A stretch of DNA of 64,000 nt from Thuidium tamariscinum (GCA_947034885.2 OX344754.2:20726501-20790500); one strand, 5' to 3'; shown: positions 51,546 to 63,905, numbered from the stretch's first letter. Notes: a model not told the origin generated them from the letters alone. Program-made: numbers and translations.

Positions 51546-53426
51546 CTACTTCCTTGGCCGCTTCCCTGGAGTCTCTCCCGACTTGGCGGCGCCCTTCCTT
51601 GCTGGTTGTTTCCGGGTAGAACCGAAAGTGTTCTTGCGCTTTCTCGCCTGCGTAGATTTGGCCTTCAGTTGGGCCTTGACCTTCCTTGTCATGGCCAACT
51701 TGGCATTCGGATCAGAATCCGGTTCTGACTCCTCTCCTCCAAATCCAAAGGATTCTTCATCTTCCTCCTCGGATTCATCCTCTTCTTCTTCCTCTTCCTT
51801 GACCTTGACCGGAACTGCCTTCTTCTTCTGGCTGTTCGTCAACTTGCTCTTGGATGGGGAAGGCTTGGGGGAAACTATTAGTTTCTTGCTTTGTGGAGTT
51901 CCCACATTCCCTTCCCACTGCTGCGACTAGCTCTTGGTAAAGGAAACCAGTGTTTCCCCTATTCTGGATTCAAGTATGATGGCTGATTTGGGAGGTGTGG
52001 TTATAACCACATCCTCAGATGGTTCCCCGGTTTTCTCCTTCGCTACCAGAGTTGCTAGCTTCCCCTTTGGCAAGGGTGGCTTAGAGGGTGTTGCCTCTGT
52101 CACTTTCTCCTCTTTCGGTTTAGTTTCCGGTTGGAGGGGCGGACTGACCTCTCCTATGACTTCCCTCATCTATACCAACAACTTCTCCATCTTCATGTTG
52201 AAGGAGACTAGGATGTTGATCACTTTGTCTCCTAGCTTTCTTGTCCCCTCTAAGACCTTCTCATCAAAGAGCTTGGCCTTATTCAAGACCTTTGCCGGAA
52301 CACTAATGAAATCTTTAATCCGGTCAAGGGTCTCTACTGACTGAGCTGAGAACTTCCGGTTCCTCTCACTTTCTTGCTTCTGCTCACTCAGCTCTGCCTT
52401 AAAGGAGAGCAGTTCATCCAGCATCTCCTGATGTTTAGCTTTTCCGGATTTCCCCTCAACATTGTCTATCAGGTTCTGGAGATGCTCTATATACTCAGTC
52501 CCGGGAATATCTCCCAACATCTTGCATACCTTTTTCAAGGTCTCTCTCTCTCGCTCATAACCCTCACGGACTTTCGTGAGCTCCCCAATAATCGACCCTA
52601 AAGGGTCGCTGTTCCAGACAGGATCCTTCTCTTTCCCCTCTTCTATCTTGACCTCTGTCTTGCCTTGCTTTTCCGATTCCGGTTTCCCGGTCAGCCCGGA
52701 AGGCTCAGCCTTTCTCTCAGCTTCTTCCATCTCGTCATCTGAATCTGACTTCATTCCGTGGGCTAACTTCACCTCTCTTATTGTATACTCTTGCTTCTCA
52801 GTTTCCCTCATGCAGTCTTGTGAATGGTAGAGGTGGTAGAGGAAGGGAGAAATACTAGAGGGTTTAGTCTTGCCGACCCCCTTGCACAACTTCACTACAT
52901 AATCCCTCAAGACTATGCCCCAATCTATCTTCCTGTCACTGCTCAGTGCACCAAAGATGGTATTCCCCAAGGTGAGAGTCATCCGGTTCCCCCTATCCGG
53001 ACTGAGAATCGGCACTATGAACTCTAACACCCGCCTCTCTCTTGCGCTTTTGCAATCACTCATGGTGTATCCATCCTTGGAGTGAGGTGCTGTCAGGAAC
53101 TTACCCACCACAAACTTGTCAGTCCGTGTGGCTCCTCCTTCTCCATCCTTGGCGAAGCCATACACTTCTCGCTAGATTCCAGCCGTCCACTTGTCCGAAA
53201 GCGCCTTCAAGGTCTTCCTTCACTCGTTCGACTGGGGGTGCAGCAACTCCCGCACCATTACGTCGTCCTTGAAGCTCTATGGCCGATCGATCAAGCCGGC
53301 GCAGCCCATCTGGCTAAGGTCCTCCAACAGGTCCGCTCGCTCCTCAGTATCCTCCGGAATAACCGGAACTACGTTCCTTAACGCAACCTTGGTGGTGACC
53401 TCCTCCTCGGCCTCGCTTCCAAACAT
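51546..53426 (-). pseudogene. Gag-like / unknown transposon ORF with five stops
   Basis: Reading the minus strand from ATG 53426 gives one 627-codon frame ending at 51546, broken only by five stop codons (TAG or TGA) and no frameshift. Three stops fall in the first 90 codons and two near the C-terminus (52170-52172, 51927-51929). The middle has a Leu-rich core with IDWGIVLRDYVV, then a coiled-coil segment (EREREK-type, about residues 250-390), a Lys/Glu-rich region, an acidic run and a strongly basic tail (RKRKNTFGSTRKQPARKG). This resembles a capsid or nucleic-acid-binding gag, but I do not recognise a family. It may be the only ORF of a non-autonomous retroelement. Confidence 0.65.
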
Positions 53427-54089
53427 GGCTCCCACTTGTGAAGCTCACACCACTCTCGGAAATCTTACACAAAAACCTCACATACACACAACTAACTCGC
53501 CCGGGTACTCTCACTATAACTGTAACCAAAAAACAGGAAACTCGCCCAAGCAGCAGCAGCACGCATACAACTTCCAAACTCAGAGCTCCACAAACAAACA
53601 CAAGAATGAGGTTTGGAACTCCAAATGACAACCTAAAAAGACTTCACTCGGATTTATCCCCTCCCCCACTCTCGGCCGCTGAGAACGGAGTTCCCGACAT
53701 TCCGACCCTTAAAATCTTGTGGTCCCTGTCTTCCTACGAGACTAACCGTTGGGTGGTACTTTCCCCAACTCCCGGTACGACTCCTACTAATTTGAAACAC
53801 GTCCTAGCCTGTTCCCGATAGCCTAAGTACAATTTCAAACTGTACCCCTGGTGTCATGATCTAATCTAGTTTTTGACTTTCCTGATCCAGATGGATGTTC
53901 CGGTTCCGGTTCCGGTAAAAAGACAATTTCTCTCTTAACACTATTATCTCCTTACGGTTTCTCGACATTCCGGTTTTCCTTATTATAATATAACTTTGGA
54001 TATAGACTAGGAAATCAAAAATAAATATGACAAATCGTAAAAATTAAAAGCTATTTTATACTATCTAGACTAAAGAGGGGTTTTAGGGT
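53427..54089 (-). other. Leader of the gag-like ORF; no gene
   Basis: TCCGG/CCGGTT-rich sequence between the gag-like ATG and the LTR-like block. Plus-strand ORFs here (53438-53821) have no recognisable content. Confidence 0.45.
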
Positions 54090-55497
54090 TGTGACACCCC
54101 TTTTATACTCAAAAGGGAGCACCCTCCCCTTAATGTACTAAGAATATCTAGATGAGGAAAATTAGGAGGTCCGTACATGTTTACCACTCCCAAATTTAAC
54201 TATCCACCTAAAATCTATGCAATTTGAATTGAGTAATTCAAATCTTACCTAACCTTACAAGAACTTGCAAATCCACCTAATTTACCTTCCTCAAAATCTA
54301 CAAGTTCCCACACGGGAGAGGTTCCCATGTGTTCCCACCTACTTAATTTGAAATTACTTACACCAAGTACTTGGAGCCACCTCCACTAACTTTTTGAGGT
54401 GGTACTTGCTTCCACATGTGCCCGGATTTCCCCACGCGCTCCCTACACATTCTCCACGGTCATTAGGGCCCAAACTCTCCAAAATGGCATTGGGGAGCCT
54501 TAAACCCCATTTTCTCCTCCATGTGCTGTCCCCAAAAGGCTAACTTTTGGATTTTAGCTCCGAATGGCAAACGAATTGCGCCATTAGGTCCGGAAGGCTA
54601 TAATTAGCCAAAAGAGAACCCCCTACCGATACACTATGCCCTAAATCTCAAAGAATCTTAGTGTAAGCTAGGGTCAAAGTTGAGATAAATTCCCAACTTT
54701 TGAAGTTTGGCAATTTTGGACCCCAAACCTTCACCAATCTCTTAAGTAGATAGAGGGGGGTAGGAATAGACCCAAATTAGGCCTCGATTTGATGTCGTAT
54801 GGCCCCGGTATGCCGGTCAACTGTAGCTTTCGTCATTTAAATTGTTAGTTGTGGAGGAATGTCGCCAATGCGGGATCTTTCAACTATCGATTTGTCTTGA
54901 AACTTGGGGAAGCGCTCCGTTGGTGTGAGACCGCCTTGCCGGATTTTTAGTGGGATTTTACCGCACTTTGGGATATTCTTTCGAATTCCCACCCAAAGTC
55001 TACCGTAGTTGACCGTCCGGGAAAATATCCAAATCATGTTAGAAAATTCCCAAACTTTGGAGGGGACCACCCATGGGATCCCCCCCTGGATGCAAATCTT
55101 CATCCCCACTGCGTGCTCCTAGAATTAGGAAATCGCCCGGTACTTGCGTTTCAAGGTTAGTATTCCGCCCTTATTCTCTTCGATGCTATGGGGATGGGGG
55201 ATTCCTCCTAGATTCCTCCATGAGGACCTCCTAACCTAGATAGGCCCTTTTTAGGCTTCTTACCCTAATCCTGCACATTACTATCAGTTTGACGTCTATT
55301 TAGCTAAGACAAGACCCGTTTTGGATATATAAACTATCCTAAACCCCCTCTAATGATCAAATGGCATATTGGTATGTGTAATGCCAATGCCGGTTTAATG
55401 TCCTTTTGTGGGTTTTACGAGCCTAATTATGCCTTAGTTTATGTAGGAATTCGAAAAAAGAACCCGTGAGTCCCCGGTGACGAATCGGGGGCTCACA
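54090..55497. mobile_element. LTR-like block, 1.4 kb
   Basis: It starts TGTGACACCCC and ends GGGGGCTCACA, giving TG..CA ends with short inverted termini, as in LTR retrotransposons. GATATATAAAC near 55,328 is a possible TATA box. Flanking 5-mers (AGGGT and ATCAC) do not match, so this is not a clean solo LTR. It could be the 5' LTR of the minus-strand gag element, or the 3' LTR of something on the plus strand preceded by AAAGAGGGG. No second LTR is seen. Confidence 0.45.
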
Positions 55498-55657
55498 ATC
55501 ACTTACATCATTGGTTTGCAACAGGAAACTTAGGACAGACAGACCTTGATAGGACTAGGCCCAACCTGTTGTCCTGAGCAATATCATACAGAGCACCCGC
55601 CTCCTCACACAGTAGAGGAGGACCTAGTCAACGGAGACGCGCACAAAGAGACAGAGA

Positions 55658-56380
55658 ACCAAATTGGACGCTAGAGGAAGTCCTCATTCTGATAGGCACT
55701 AAACGTGAATTGCACCTAGAGGAGCTAGATTGTACCAACCCTTGGGACTTGATGCTTATAGAGAGTCAAAAGTGGATTCGTATTTCTTATGACATAATGA
55801 TATCATGATACATCTAGTCACCTATGGCCATTGGAATGCGTTTGCTTGCAAAGTTGAATGGCATCAGTTGCTCCCTGACTAGAAAAGAATTGCTAATCAT
55901 TTCAAGTGCACTAGGACAAACCTAGATGAATATTGGGACTTGACAGCGTAGGAGAGAAAAGTTCTGGAATTGCCTGACCATTTTTCCCAAGAATTCTTCT
56001 ATGCCATGCATGAGTGGCTTGGCAGTCGACCACAAATGCAGTCACTACATATTAGGAACTTACTATCCCCAATGGATGGAAACTACAAAGCTCCAACATT
56101 AGAAATGGATGAGAATGTACTTGATGAAGCTACGGAATAAGATGCTTATGCAAACATGCTAGACCCCGATACAATAGCGGCAAATAGTGCCACTGCTAAT
56201 AGTGTTGTAGTGGTAGTCCATAGAAGCGATGTCCACCTACTCCTACAAGGACTCCCACACGGCCCACTATAGCAACTCCTGTCGGCAGTGGTCAGGGTAA
56301 ATAAAAATTCATCAACATTTCCATTGGGGTCGTCCCTATTGCTCTTAGTGAGTCGGGGGAAACTACAAGTGCAGACAAAT
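55658..56380 (+). pseudogene. PIF/Harbinger ORF1 (Myb/SANT-like), degenerate
   Basis: The frame starting PNWTLEEVLILIGTKR resembles the Myb/trihelix-like DNA-binding ORF1 of PIF/Harbinger elements. A shifted frame continues with WHQLLPD, NLDEYWDLTA, LPDHFSQEFFYAMHEWLGSR and LLSPMDGN, the conserved order of this ORF1 family. It carries a frameshift and several stops. It faces the transposase on the other strand (convergent), consistent with a single two-gene element. Confidence 0.65.
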
Positions 56381-57512
56381 AACACCTAGGGAATACAAAG
56401 GTTTGTCGCAAAAACCTATCTGGTCATACAATGTTGGTAGAAGCTACAAAAGCCATCGGTGTAGCTATGGCATCTCAGATGCAACGCTTGATGTAGAACG
56501 TATGAAACTAGATGTGCAAAAATATCTCTTTGGCCAACAAATGTCATATCAACAATAATGCGACTAACAAGTTCACCAGGCAATACTAATAGCCAACGAC
56601 AATACACCTCTATCCATAATGAAGCAAGCAGAAATGGTTATATGTTTTTCACACTTTACACATGTTTTGAATCTTGGTCTCACACGTTTGGCATCTCAAA
56701 AGGGCCCTGGAGGTCACGGTAGATGAATTCCACAATTTCCTACTAGAGACACTTCCATCCAACATGAACCACCGAGTGCCTCACCGACTGCTGCAGCCGT
56801 TGCCTGTGCAGAAACAAAGAAGACCACATGCAATACAAACTCCTCCTCACAAGAGTATATACCAGCGGAGGAGTGACTTCCAAAAAGACAAAAACGATAG
56901 TTGTACCGTATGTACATTCGTAGTATAGAAGGCGTCGCTACCAATTAGATGTTGTTTGCAGTTCCTAATCAGCTGCATATTTACCAAATTCTTGTATTAG
57001 TCCTATATATAGCTATTGTGATTTCAATATAAATATATATCAAAAATATGGAATCTTGAATCATAGATTTAGTCTTGTTTTCCTCCCAAATGTAGGAACT
57101 GTCTGTGAAATAGCTTTTGAATGAATAGCATGTTTTTCCGCAACATAGGTGGTAGGAGAGGCAATTCACAGGATAGTAGTGTAATTAGCACAACTGTGTT
57201 CTCATGCCGCTCCTATTTTGTACTCCCTCCCTCCCCCTTCCCAAAAAAAAAAGAATAAAAAAACAATTGTACAAAAAAACATGTGTCATACATCTTTTGA
57301 GTTCTGAATGCCTTCAATGTTGTTTGAAGTACTCTCACTGATTGAATTGCAAGGTTGGGAGGGGGTGCATTCTGCAAGTACTACAACAATCAAATGCAAT
57401 GAATTAAACAACAACAGAGGTAGTGCATTCAAACGTTGAGAAGTGCAGTGAAAGACAACATAGAGGGGTAGTTGAAAAACACGCACCAGAGCGCTTAAGG
57501 CCACGGCCACTA
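56381..57512. other. Spacer between the convergent Harbinger ORFs; no intact gene
   Basis: 56,640-56,940 has an open but short, Pro/Gln-rich frame that may be the broken C-terminus of ORF1. The rest is AT-rich. Confidence 0.4.
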
Positions 57513-59429
57513 GCGCATCACCAAGTATTTTCCAATGCCAGGGCATTTCTTGGTAGCCGTGGACACCTGCCGACCGTAGTCTTTGTTGTGACCTCTAGTT
57601 CGAGGCAGTAGTCCTTCGATGGTGTTGGACATCTCCATTCCCTCATGCAATAGAGTTTGCAACAAGTCTTCAACGTCCTCATACGACTTATACAATAGGA
57701 TATTATGCAATATAGCACATCATACAACAACATTCGAAAGAATCGTAATTTGCAGCTTCGATTTTCCAAGCAATTCTAGAAATAACTGTTTGAGAATTCC
57801 AAACGCATTCTCAACAACTGTGTAGCCTTTTTTTAGCTTCTTGTTGAGCAATGAATAAAAAACAGACATGTCACACATTTCACGGTGAAGTACCGTGATC
57901 GAAGGTGTCAAAGGGTAGTCAGAATCGCCTATAACATAAAGAGTTAATTCCTCCACAACCATTGTGGGATCCATGAGATTGCTATGACTAGCAAGTTGGA
58001 AAAAAGTCAACCTCTGTAGAACACGGCTATCATTAGTTGAACTTGACATGCCCACGTATAGGTCGAGGAAGCGTTTATCACTATCAACAACTGCCTAGCA
58101 GTTGATACTCTATCCTCTACTTTTGAAATAGTAATAGTCAACAAGACAGTGTTGAGGTGGGTGATTGCAAGAAACACTTGTCCTATTTTGTGTCACACTA
58201 CGTGTGCTGATTTGTTTTTTGGCCATAACTTTTGTGTTTTGGCTCTGATTGACTCAAGATTTGTAGGAAAGGTACTCATAACTATTATAAGACTTCCCTA
58301 ATTTTTTCGTAATTTTCAAAAATATTTTACTATCCAAAAATAGACCCCGATTGGATGTCACACTTGGCAATTTAGGGGGTTTTAGTACTATGGAGTACCT
58401 TTTTTTTAATGATTTTAAGATAAAATTTGGATGAGATGGTCTTCTAATAGACTTCTAGCTCTCCAGGGAAGGATTCTTAAAAATAGTTAATTTTATGTGG
58501 TGTGGAGGTCTACAAAGTGAGCTTCCTTCTGCTTGTATTTTGAAACATATAAAATATTATTTTGGTGGGTTTTTTTGTGAATGACCATCTCCATAAAGTT
58601 GTTGCAGATAGACACTTTTTATTTTTTTGAAAATATCTATTTTTACTATTTTTCCCTAATTAAAACATGAAGGTATGTATTTTCTGGAGGTTTGGCACTT
58701 TTCAAGTTCTCCTACTTAGAGATTTTTCTATCCATTTCCTTTGGTGAAAACCTTCATCTTAGAGGTATATACACTATTCATTTTTTTTTTAAATTTAAAA
58801 TTAATTTTCTAATTTTAAAGTACTCCCGAAAAAATCAGCCAAACGCAACAAAATCGGCAGGTGTTTCTTGCAATCACCTAGGTTTGGAAATTCCAACGTA
58901 AAAAGCATCAAGAGCACCCACCACAACAGATAAAGAGCATAAGTTTGCAAATTTCTGCTGCGTTTTACGCATACAATCTCCCATAGGCCACTGAATATCT
59001 CTTTTCAAGGTATCATTTATGGAATTCACTACCTCCTTTAAGATTTTAGAGACGATACTCCTACCGATGGCAAACATTTCACTGCAAATAGTGAAGTTGG
59101 CTCCATGGAAAAGCTTGAATAAAGTACAAGCCAGTCACACAACAATAGGGATTGTAAAAACGGTACTTTGTATCTTTCTTCTATACTTGAAGGCGAATTA
59201 CTTCTGCAAGGGAAAAAACGGTTGGCTTGGTCATGCAAAACATGGTGATCCATCGATTGTTGTCATATTCATGCATGAGAATTCTAAAGAACCAGGTGGT
59301 GGAGCGAAGCTTGACCCAGTACACTATTTCCTCGTGGTACAAGTTTAGTGAGGTGCACAGTTGGAAATTGTGGACTGTTGTGCATATCATGGACGTCGTC
59401 GCTTGTGCTGGTCCAGCATCACTTTCCAA
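57513..59429 (-). pseudogene. PIF/Harbinger DDE transposase, frameshifted and split by an insertion
   Basis: Minus-strand pieces in order: WITMFCMTKPTVFSL (about 59,200-59,300), a helix-turn-helix with FAIGRSIVSKIL and first catalytic Asp in VVGALDAFYVGISKP (58874-59077), then, after a 720-bp insert, VVDSDKRFLDLYVG (second Asp, near 58,080), GDSDYPL and VVENAFGILK (third acidic residue, near 57,800), CAILHNIL, and a C-terminal tail to about 57,513. This order is that of DDE_Tnp_4 Harbinger transposases. Frameshifts and stops make it inactive. A related active copy would be needed to mobilise this element. Confidence 0.82.
58159..58878 (+). mobile_element. 720-bp ATTGCAAGAAACAC-family element (copy B), in transposase
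   Basis: Terminal repeats GGTGATTGCAAGAAACACTT and ..CAGGTGTTTCTTGCAATCACC. It is inserted between the first and second catalytic blocks of the Harbinger transposase. It is non-coding. The target duplication is unclear (only AGGT is shared). Matches copies at 46523-47070 and 14400-14686. Confidence 0.88.
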
Positions 59430-61633
59430 AAGTGTTTCTATGACTTTGTCATTCTCTTCTGTGTCTACAGTAGTACAGTAGCTGTAGGTTGGCTACATTT
59501 GGTGTCCGCGTAAAGGACCAGTATTATCATCTACAGAGTAAACGCAATGGCAGTGTAGGGTTTCGTCAAATTATCCATATCCGTGGGCGTCGGATTTTGT
59601 TAACCTAAGTATGACCAATGTAATCAGTCAGGTCATGGATTCTATGTCTATAATGATGTCCAGAGGTCAGAATATCGAATTAGACGACCTTTAAGCATGA
59701 TGGCACTAACAACATTATGAGAACTGAAAGGGAGTCTGTAAAGCAGATTGAGGCCATGGCAAAGCCCTAATTTAACATGAGCACGTAAGTTTTCACTTTG
59801 CACTACAACTTCCAATGCAATGACTATTGATGTGAGGTCCAATGCAGCACTACATATACAAGCATTATTTCTATATGAAGCAAAGAAAGTGAGTGACATG
59901 TCAGGACACACCTACTAATTTTTGTTCCACAATATGGCAAAGTTACAACAAAAGTTTGGATGCTGTAACCCTTGAAGTTGGCACTCGGAACTCTAGGTCT
60001 ATTTTTCGCAAATGTTTTGCAAAATTTAGTCAAAATATAGAAAAAAAATACATAAAAAGAGTGTTAGGAGAGGTTTGGTAATAGTCTCTACCAAATTGGT
60101 AAAGAAACATCTTAGAAGGTGAAAAATTCATAATTCTAAGGATTTCCATCATTCTAGGTCTTAGAAGTGAGTTTGAGAAAATATTTAATCATTTCGAGAG
60201 ATGTGAGAATATGAGAGTTAGTCAGTCCTAGTGTCTGTCTTTGCAAAACCAATCTTTTAGGCATGCACATAGCATACTATTTAAGCCAACAAAGTCTATT
60301 ATAAATTTAGAAAGTCTACCAAAGTCTAAATCTAATTTTAGAGTAAAATGGATATAGAGGTAAAACTTTTATAAGTAACTTTGAGAGTTGAAGTGTCAAA
60401 ACATGAAAGATGTTGGAATTGATAATTGAAGATTATAGAAAGTTGTTCCAAGGATAGAAGCATGCCAAGAGCGAACAAAAATCAAGCAATTGTTCAAGAT
60501 TCTCGGGTATCGGGAATTAAATTGTCCAATTGGGCAAAGTAATTCCAAATTACTAAAAATAAACAAGTATAAGTGAGCGTGGAACTTTCACTTAGAATCT
60601 AGAAGTGTTATAGATGCTACCCAATTTATTTCGAATTTTTTGAAATTCCACGTTGACTCCATGGAAAGTCAACTACAAATAAACATATTTGTAAATTTTA
60701 GAAATTACATATGTTACGGTAAAATCTCACTAAAAATTGGATTATGTCTTTGTATGCTTAATAAGTGTCCAGTCAAGTTTGAAGACATTCCAACATTTCC
60801 AACTACTAAAATTAACATCAACATTGAATTCCATAAGAATTTATAACTTGGCAGCCGGTTGACCGGTGTACTAAGAACGAATGATGTCCAATTGGAGCAA
60901 ATGAAGAGACATTCCTTACTCTCAAAGACAATCCTACCAATCTTGGCCTGATAGATTCATCAAAAAGTGAAAATTCCAAAAGTTAGATTTTTAACTTTTA
61001 ATTGGAGTCACTGTAATTCCAATTTGCACTCACAAATGGCCTAGGAGTGAGGGGTAAGGGGTTCCTTTGACTAATTGGGATCTTCTATAAACAATAACGT
61101 AGACGGATTTCCGTTTCAGGTTGCTCCTTAAAAGATAGAGGGTCAATTCTTAGTTTGACTTTTTAATTGTTGATTATGGTTAATTAAAAGTGATTTTGAA
61201 AATATCTCTTGGAAAATCGAAAATTGGATTTGGTCAAGATCTCTTTCTTATATAGAAAACCATTTTTGAACTAAAAAAAAATAATTTTCAAAATAACTTT
61301 TGATTAGTTTGCAAAATATCTTGAGTTAAGATCTTGGATTTGATTTGGCCAAGATTTCATTAGCTAAATGGAAAGAGTTTTAGAGTTTTTTACCATTAAA
61401 CAAGTATCATTTTGAAATTACATTTAGGATAGTTTAGGAAAAAAGTAACAAAGTGCTTTCACTGGCAACTTACCAGGGAAGGCCTAGACATGGGTATATA
61501 AGGACCCCCCTCGAGGTTGCCAATACCTTCATTTCCTCACTTACCAACACTTTACTCTCTTTCCTTATTCAGTGCTACTGGTGTGGTCGGAGGACCACTT
61601 GGATCGAAGATCTTGGCCAAGTTTATGTGTTCT
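59430..61633. other. No gene seen
   Basis: Moderately AT-rich, without recognisable coding, RNA or clear repeats. 59,430-59,900 may still belong to the Harbinger element; its outer ends were not located. Confidence 0.4.
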
Positions 61634-62840
61634 CACTAGAAGAAAACAGTCTTTTTCTGGACACGTCCATTCATGCATGTTGATGTTGGGTTAGACATCC
61701 TCCATGTCCACACGGATGTCCAAATACATCGCGTTAAAAAAAACATCGACAAGACATCCAAAAAAACACGCAGACATGAACATGTCAAGGGCTAGACATC
61801 CAAAAAAACACTGGTCAACGGGGTCCTGAAAGAGTGCCATCACTGCCATGTGGCTGGAAATCTAGCGCCACGTAGGCGCGGGCAACCAGCTAGGATTTTT
61901 TTTCATCCATCCAGATTTTGTTGATGTGGCGTCTGCCACGTCATCTCATTTGGGGGTCAAAATGGGGTGACGTGGCATGTTCAAATGGTGACGTGGTAGA
62001 TTTTTAAAAGCACATTTACTGTCTTTTGAGCTTTTGGGGGGTGTTTTCTATGATGTCTACAAAGACATCTTTATGTCTCAAAAGACATCATTAGAGACAT
62101 CTATGTGTTTCATATGATGTTCATCTCCGTGCATGTGGTGTAGGCAAGGATACAAATATATTGACATATAATGTCCTGTAAGACTTCAACACTGTAGTAA
62201 CAGATATAATATTTGAGATATACACATTTATGAAGACATCAATATAGACATTGAAATATCTTGCAATGTCAACTTTGATGGCATCATGAACGTCTATTAA
62301 AATATTTAGTACAAATCAAATAAACAAAATAATGTCACATTAGACATTTGTGTGATTAAATGCACAATTTAGAATGACACTAATATATCTACTAGTCACA
62401 CATATTCTACATAATGCACATGTATGTTATAATGTCTACTACAACATATGTACCAATGCAAATATAATGTCCAACACAACATGCCATACACAATACATTG
62501 TATATAATACACCATACACCATACAAAATACACCATACATTGTACACCATATAAATACATCATATATAATATGCTATACATTGTAATCCATATATAATAC
62601 ACCATATATGAAAATTGTGTTGCATGGCTTGAAAACCCATTTATTATATGAATATTTTGACATGAGAAGGCAAGATATTTATACTAATGGGGTGCTAGGA
62701 GGAAAGACAAACCATATGGGATTTGCCTAGTGCAACAGGTTGTGAACCTTGTCTATTTGGACATCTCAAATGACGTCTGAATTGATATTGCAAAAAATAT
62801 CTTCATGTCTTAATTAATGTTTTAATTGACATCTCAGTTG
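61634..62840 (+). mobile_element. CACTA-like left end with GACATC repeats
   Basis: CACTAGAAGAAAACAG at 61634 fits a CACTA terminus. For about 1.2 kb after it, GACATC/GACATT-type motifs recur (for example 61697, 61751, 61797, 62076, 62086, 62227, 62760, 62827), resembling subterminal transposase-binding repeats of CACTA elements. TGCCACGTCA/TGACGTGGCA motifs occur at 61,930-61,980. No matching right end (CTTCTAGTG) was found, so the extent is provisional. Confidence 0.5.
62400..62612. repeat. ATACACCATA-rich low-complexity stretch
   Basis: Irregular runs of ATACACCATA/ACATTGTA/CCATATATAATA. ORFs on both strands are repeat artefacts. Confidence 0.7.
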
Positions 62841-63082
62841 ACACCTTAAAAACAATTTTAAAAGCCTCACATGGCTGCAAAGTGTGCTAATGTGGCACAC
62901 TATAGGGTGCAAAACATATAAGATAACATCTTGCATTGTCTATTACATGTTAGAACTTCTAATGAATGTAATGAAATCTTGGGGGGAGAACTCTCCATTT
63001 TTTTAAAACTATATTGTGCAATCAAATGCAAGGTGGTATTAATTAACTTCTCTTAAATTTAGATAATAACCTATATTTAACT

Positions 63083-63140
63083 AATTATGGACAATTGCAT
63101 GAATTATGGACAATTGCATGAATTATGGACAAATTCATAG
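63083..63140 (+). repeat. 19-bp tandem repeat, about 2.5 copies
   Basis: AATTATGGACAATTGCATG is repeated from 63083, with a third degenerate copy ending near 63140. Confidence 0.85.
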
Positions 63141-63318
63141 TCCATAGCCACCTGAGAACGTGGAAAAGACGTTTGAAATGATGGAAAAGTGTCAGCAGCC
63201 CACCCACACATTGCTGAGAATAAGCAGTTGCATAAGAAAGAAGAGGATTGTTGAATGTTGGACCGAGTATCAGAAGCGGTGCCTATAACCGTGCACCCAT
63301 CCCGTGGCCAATGACATG

Positions 63319-63905
63319 TATAGGCTGGCAGCCGATAAGAGAGCAAAGTAAAGTGCGCAAGAAGAGTAGAACAGGACAACGAGCATGACAGGTAGAGAAT
63401 TTCTTGCACCGTCTGTGCACTGAAGATGAAACAGTTGCAACATGATCCCCATAGGAGATTCAGATAAATATGTAAAGAAAGTACATAAACTCGCAGCAAG
63501 TGAGAAATGCGAGGACCTAACAACCGAAGAGGAGAAAGTATCGCCTAAGAGAGTAACGTCCTCCGGCTAGCCCTGTCGGCAGCTAGCCGACAAATACGGG
63601 AAATGTGACCTGCCTAGTCATAAGACTTCTAGTGCCATCCTATGAAATATAAAGGCCCACCGTAAAATAACATAAAGTCCCACCGAAGAAGATAAGAATG
63701 CATATCTTGAAATGAGTAAAAATTGAGGATATGCACGTAATCATGTTGAACTGAACATTCTGCTGACGAACCGCGCGATCGTGATGCGGCCAAGCCCGTG
63801 GTATCGGCTGGCAGCCGACACCTGCTTGGAGAAGACGAATCCATGTTGTAATGTGTTGGTGACAGAACTGGAGGCCCCGAATGCTGTATCGGCTGGCAGC
63901 CGATA
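63319..63905. repeat. Recurrent GGCTGGCAGCC palindrome cluster
   Basis: TATCGGCTGGCAGCCGATA, a 19-bp hairpin with an 8-bp stem and 3-base loop, occurs perfectly at 63887-63905, with one change at 63802-63820 and with a small change at 63319-63337. A longer variant (CGGCTAG..CTAGCCG) lies at 63563-63590. The surrounding region is GC-richer with no credible gene, though several short minus-strand frames share an R-L-P-A-D-T peptide because of the repeat. Possibly the start of a retroelement LTR running off the window. Confidence 0.75.

Noticed and set aside
51546..53426. Stop codons in transposon ORFs as a mark of cytosine-methylation decay
   Set aside because: Every stop codon is one C-to-T or G-to-A transition from Gln, Arg or Trp codons by the genetic code, so the pattern alone proves nothing without aligned intact copies.
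62374..62605. ORFs over the ATACACCATA stretch
   Set aside because: They are low-complexity artefacts present on both strands.
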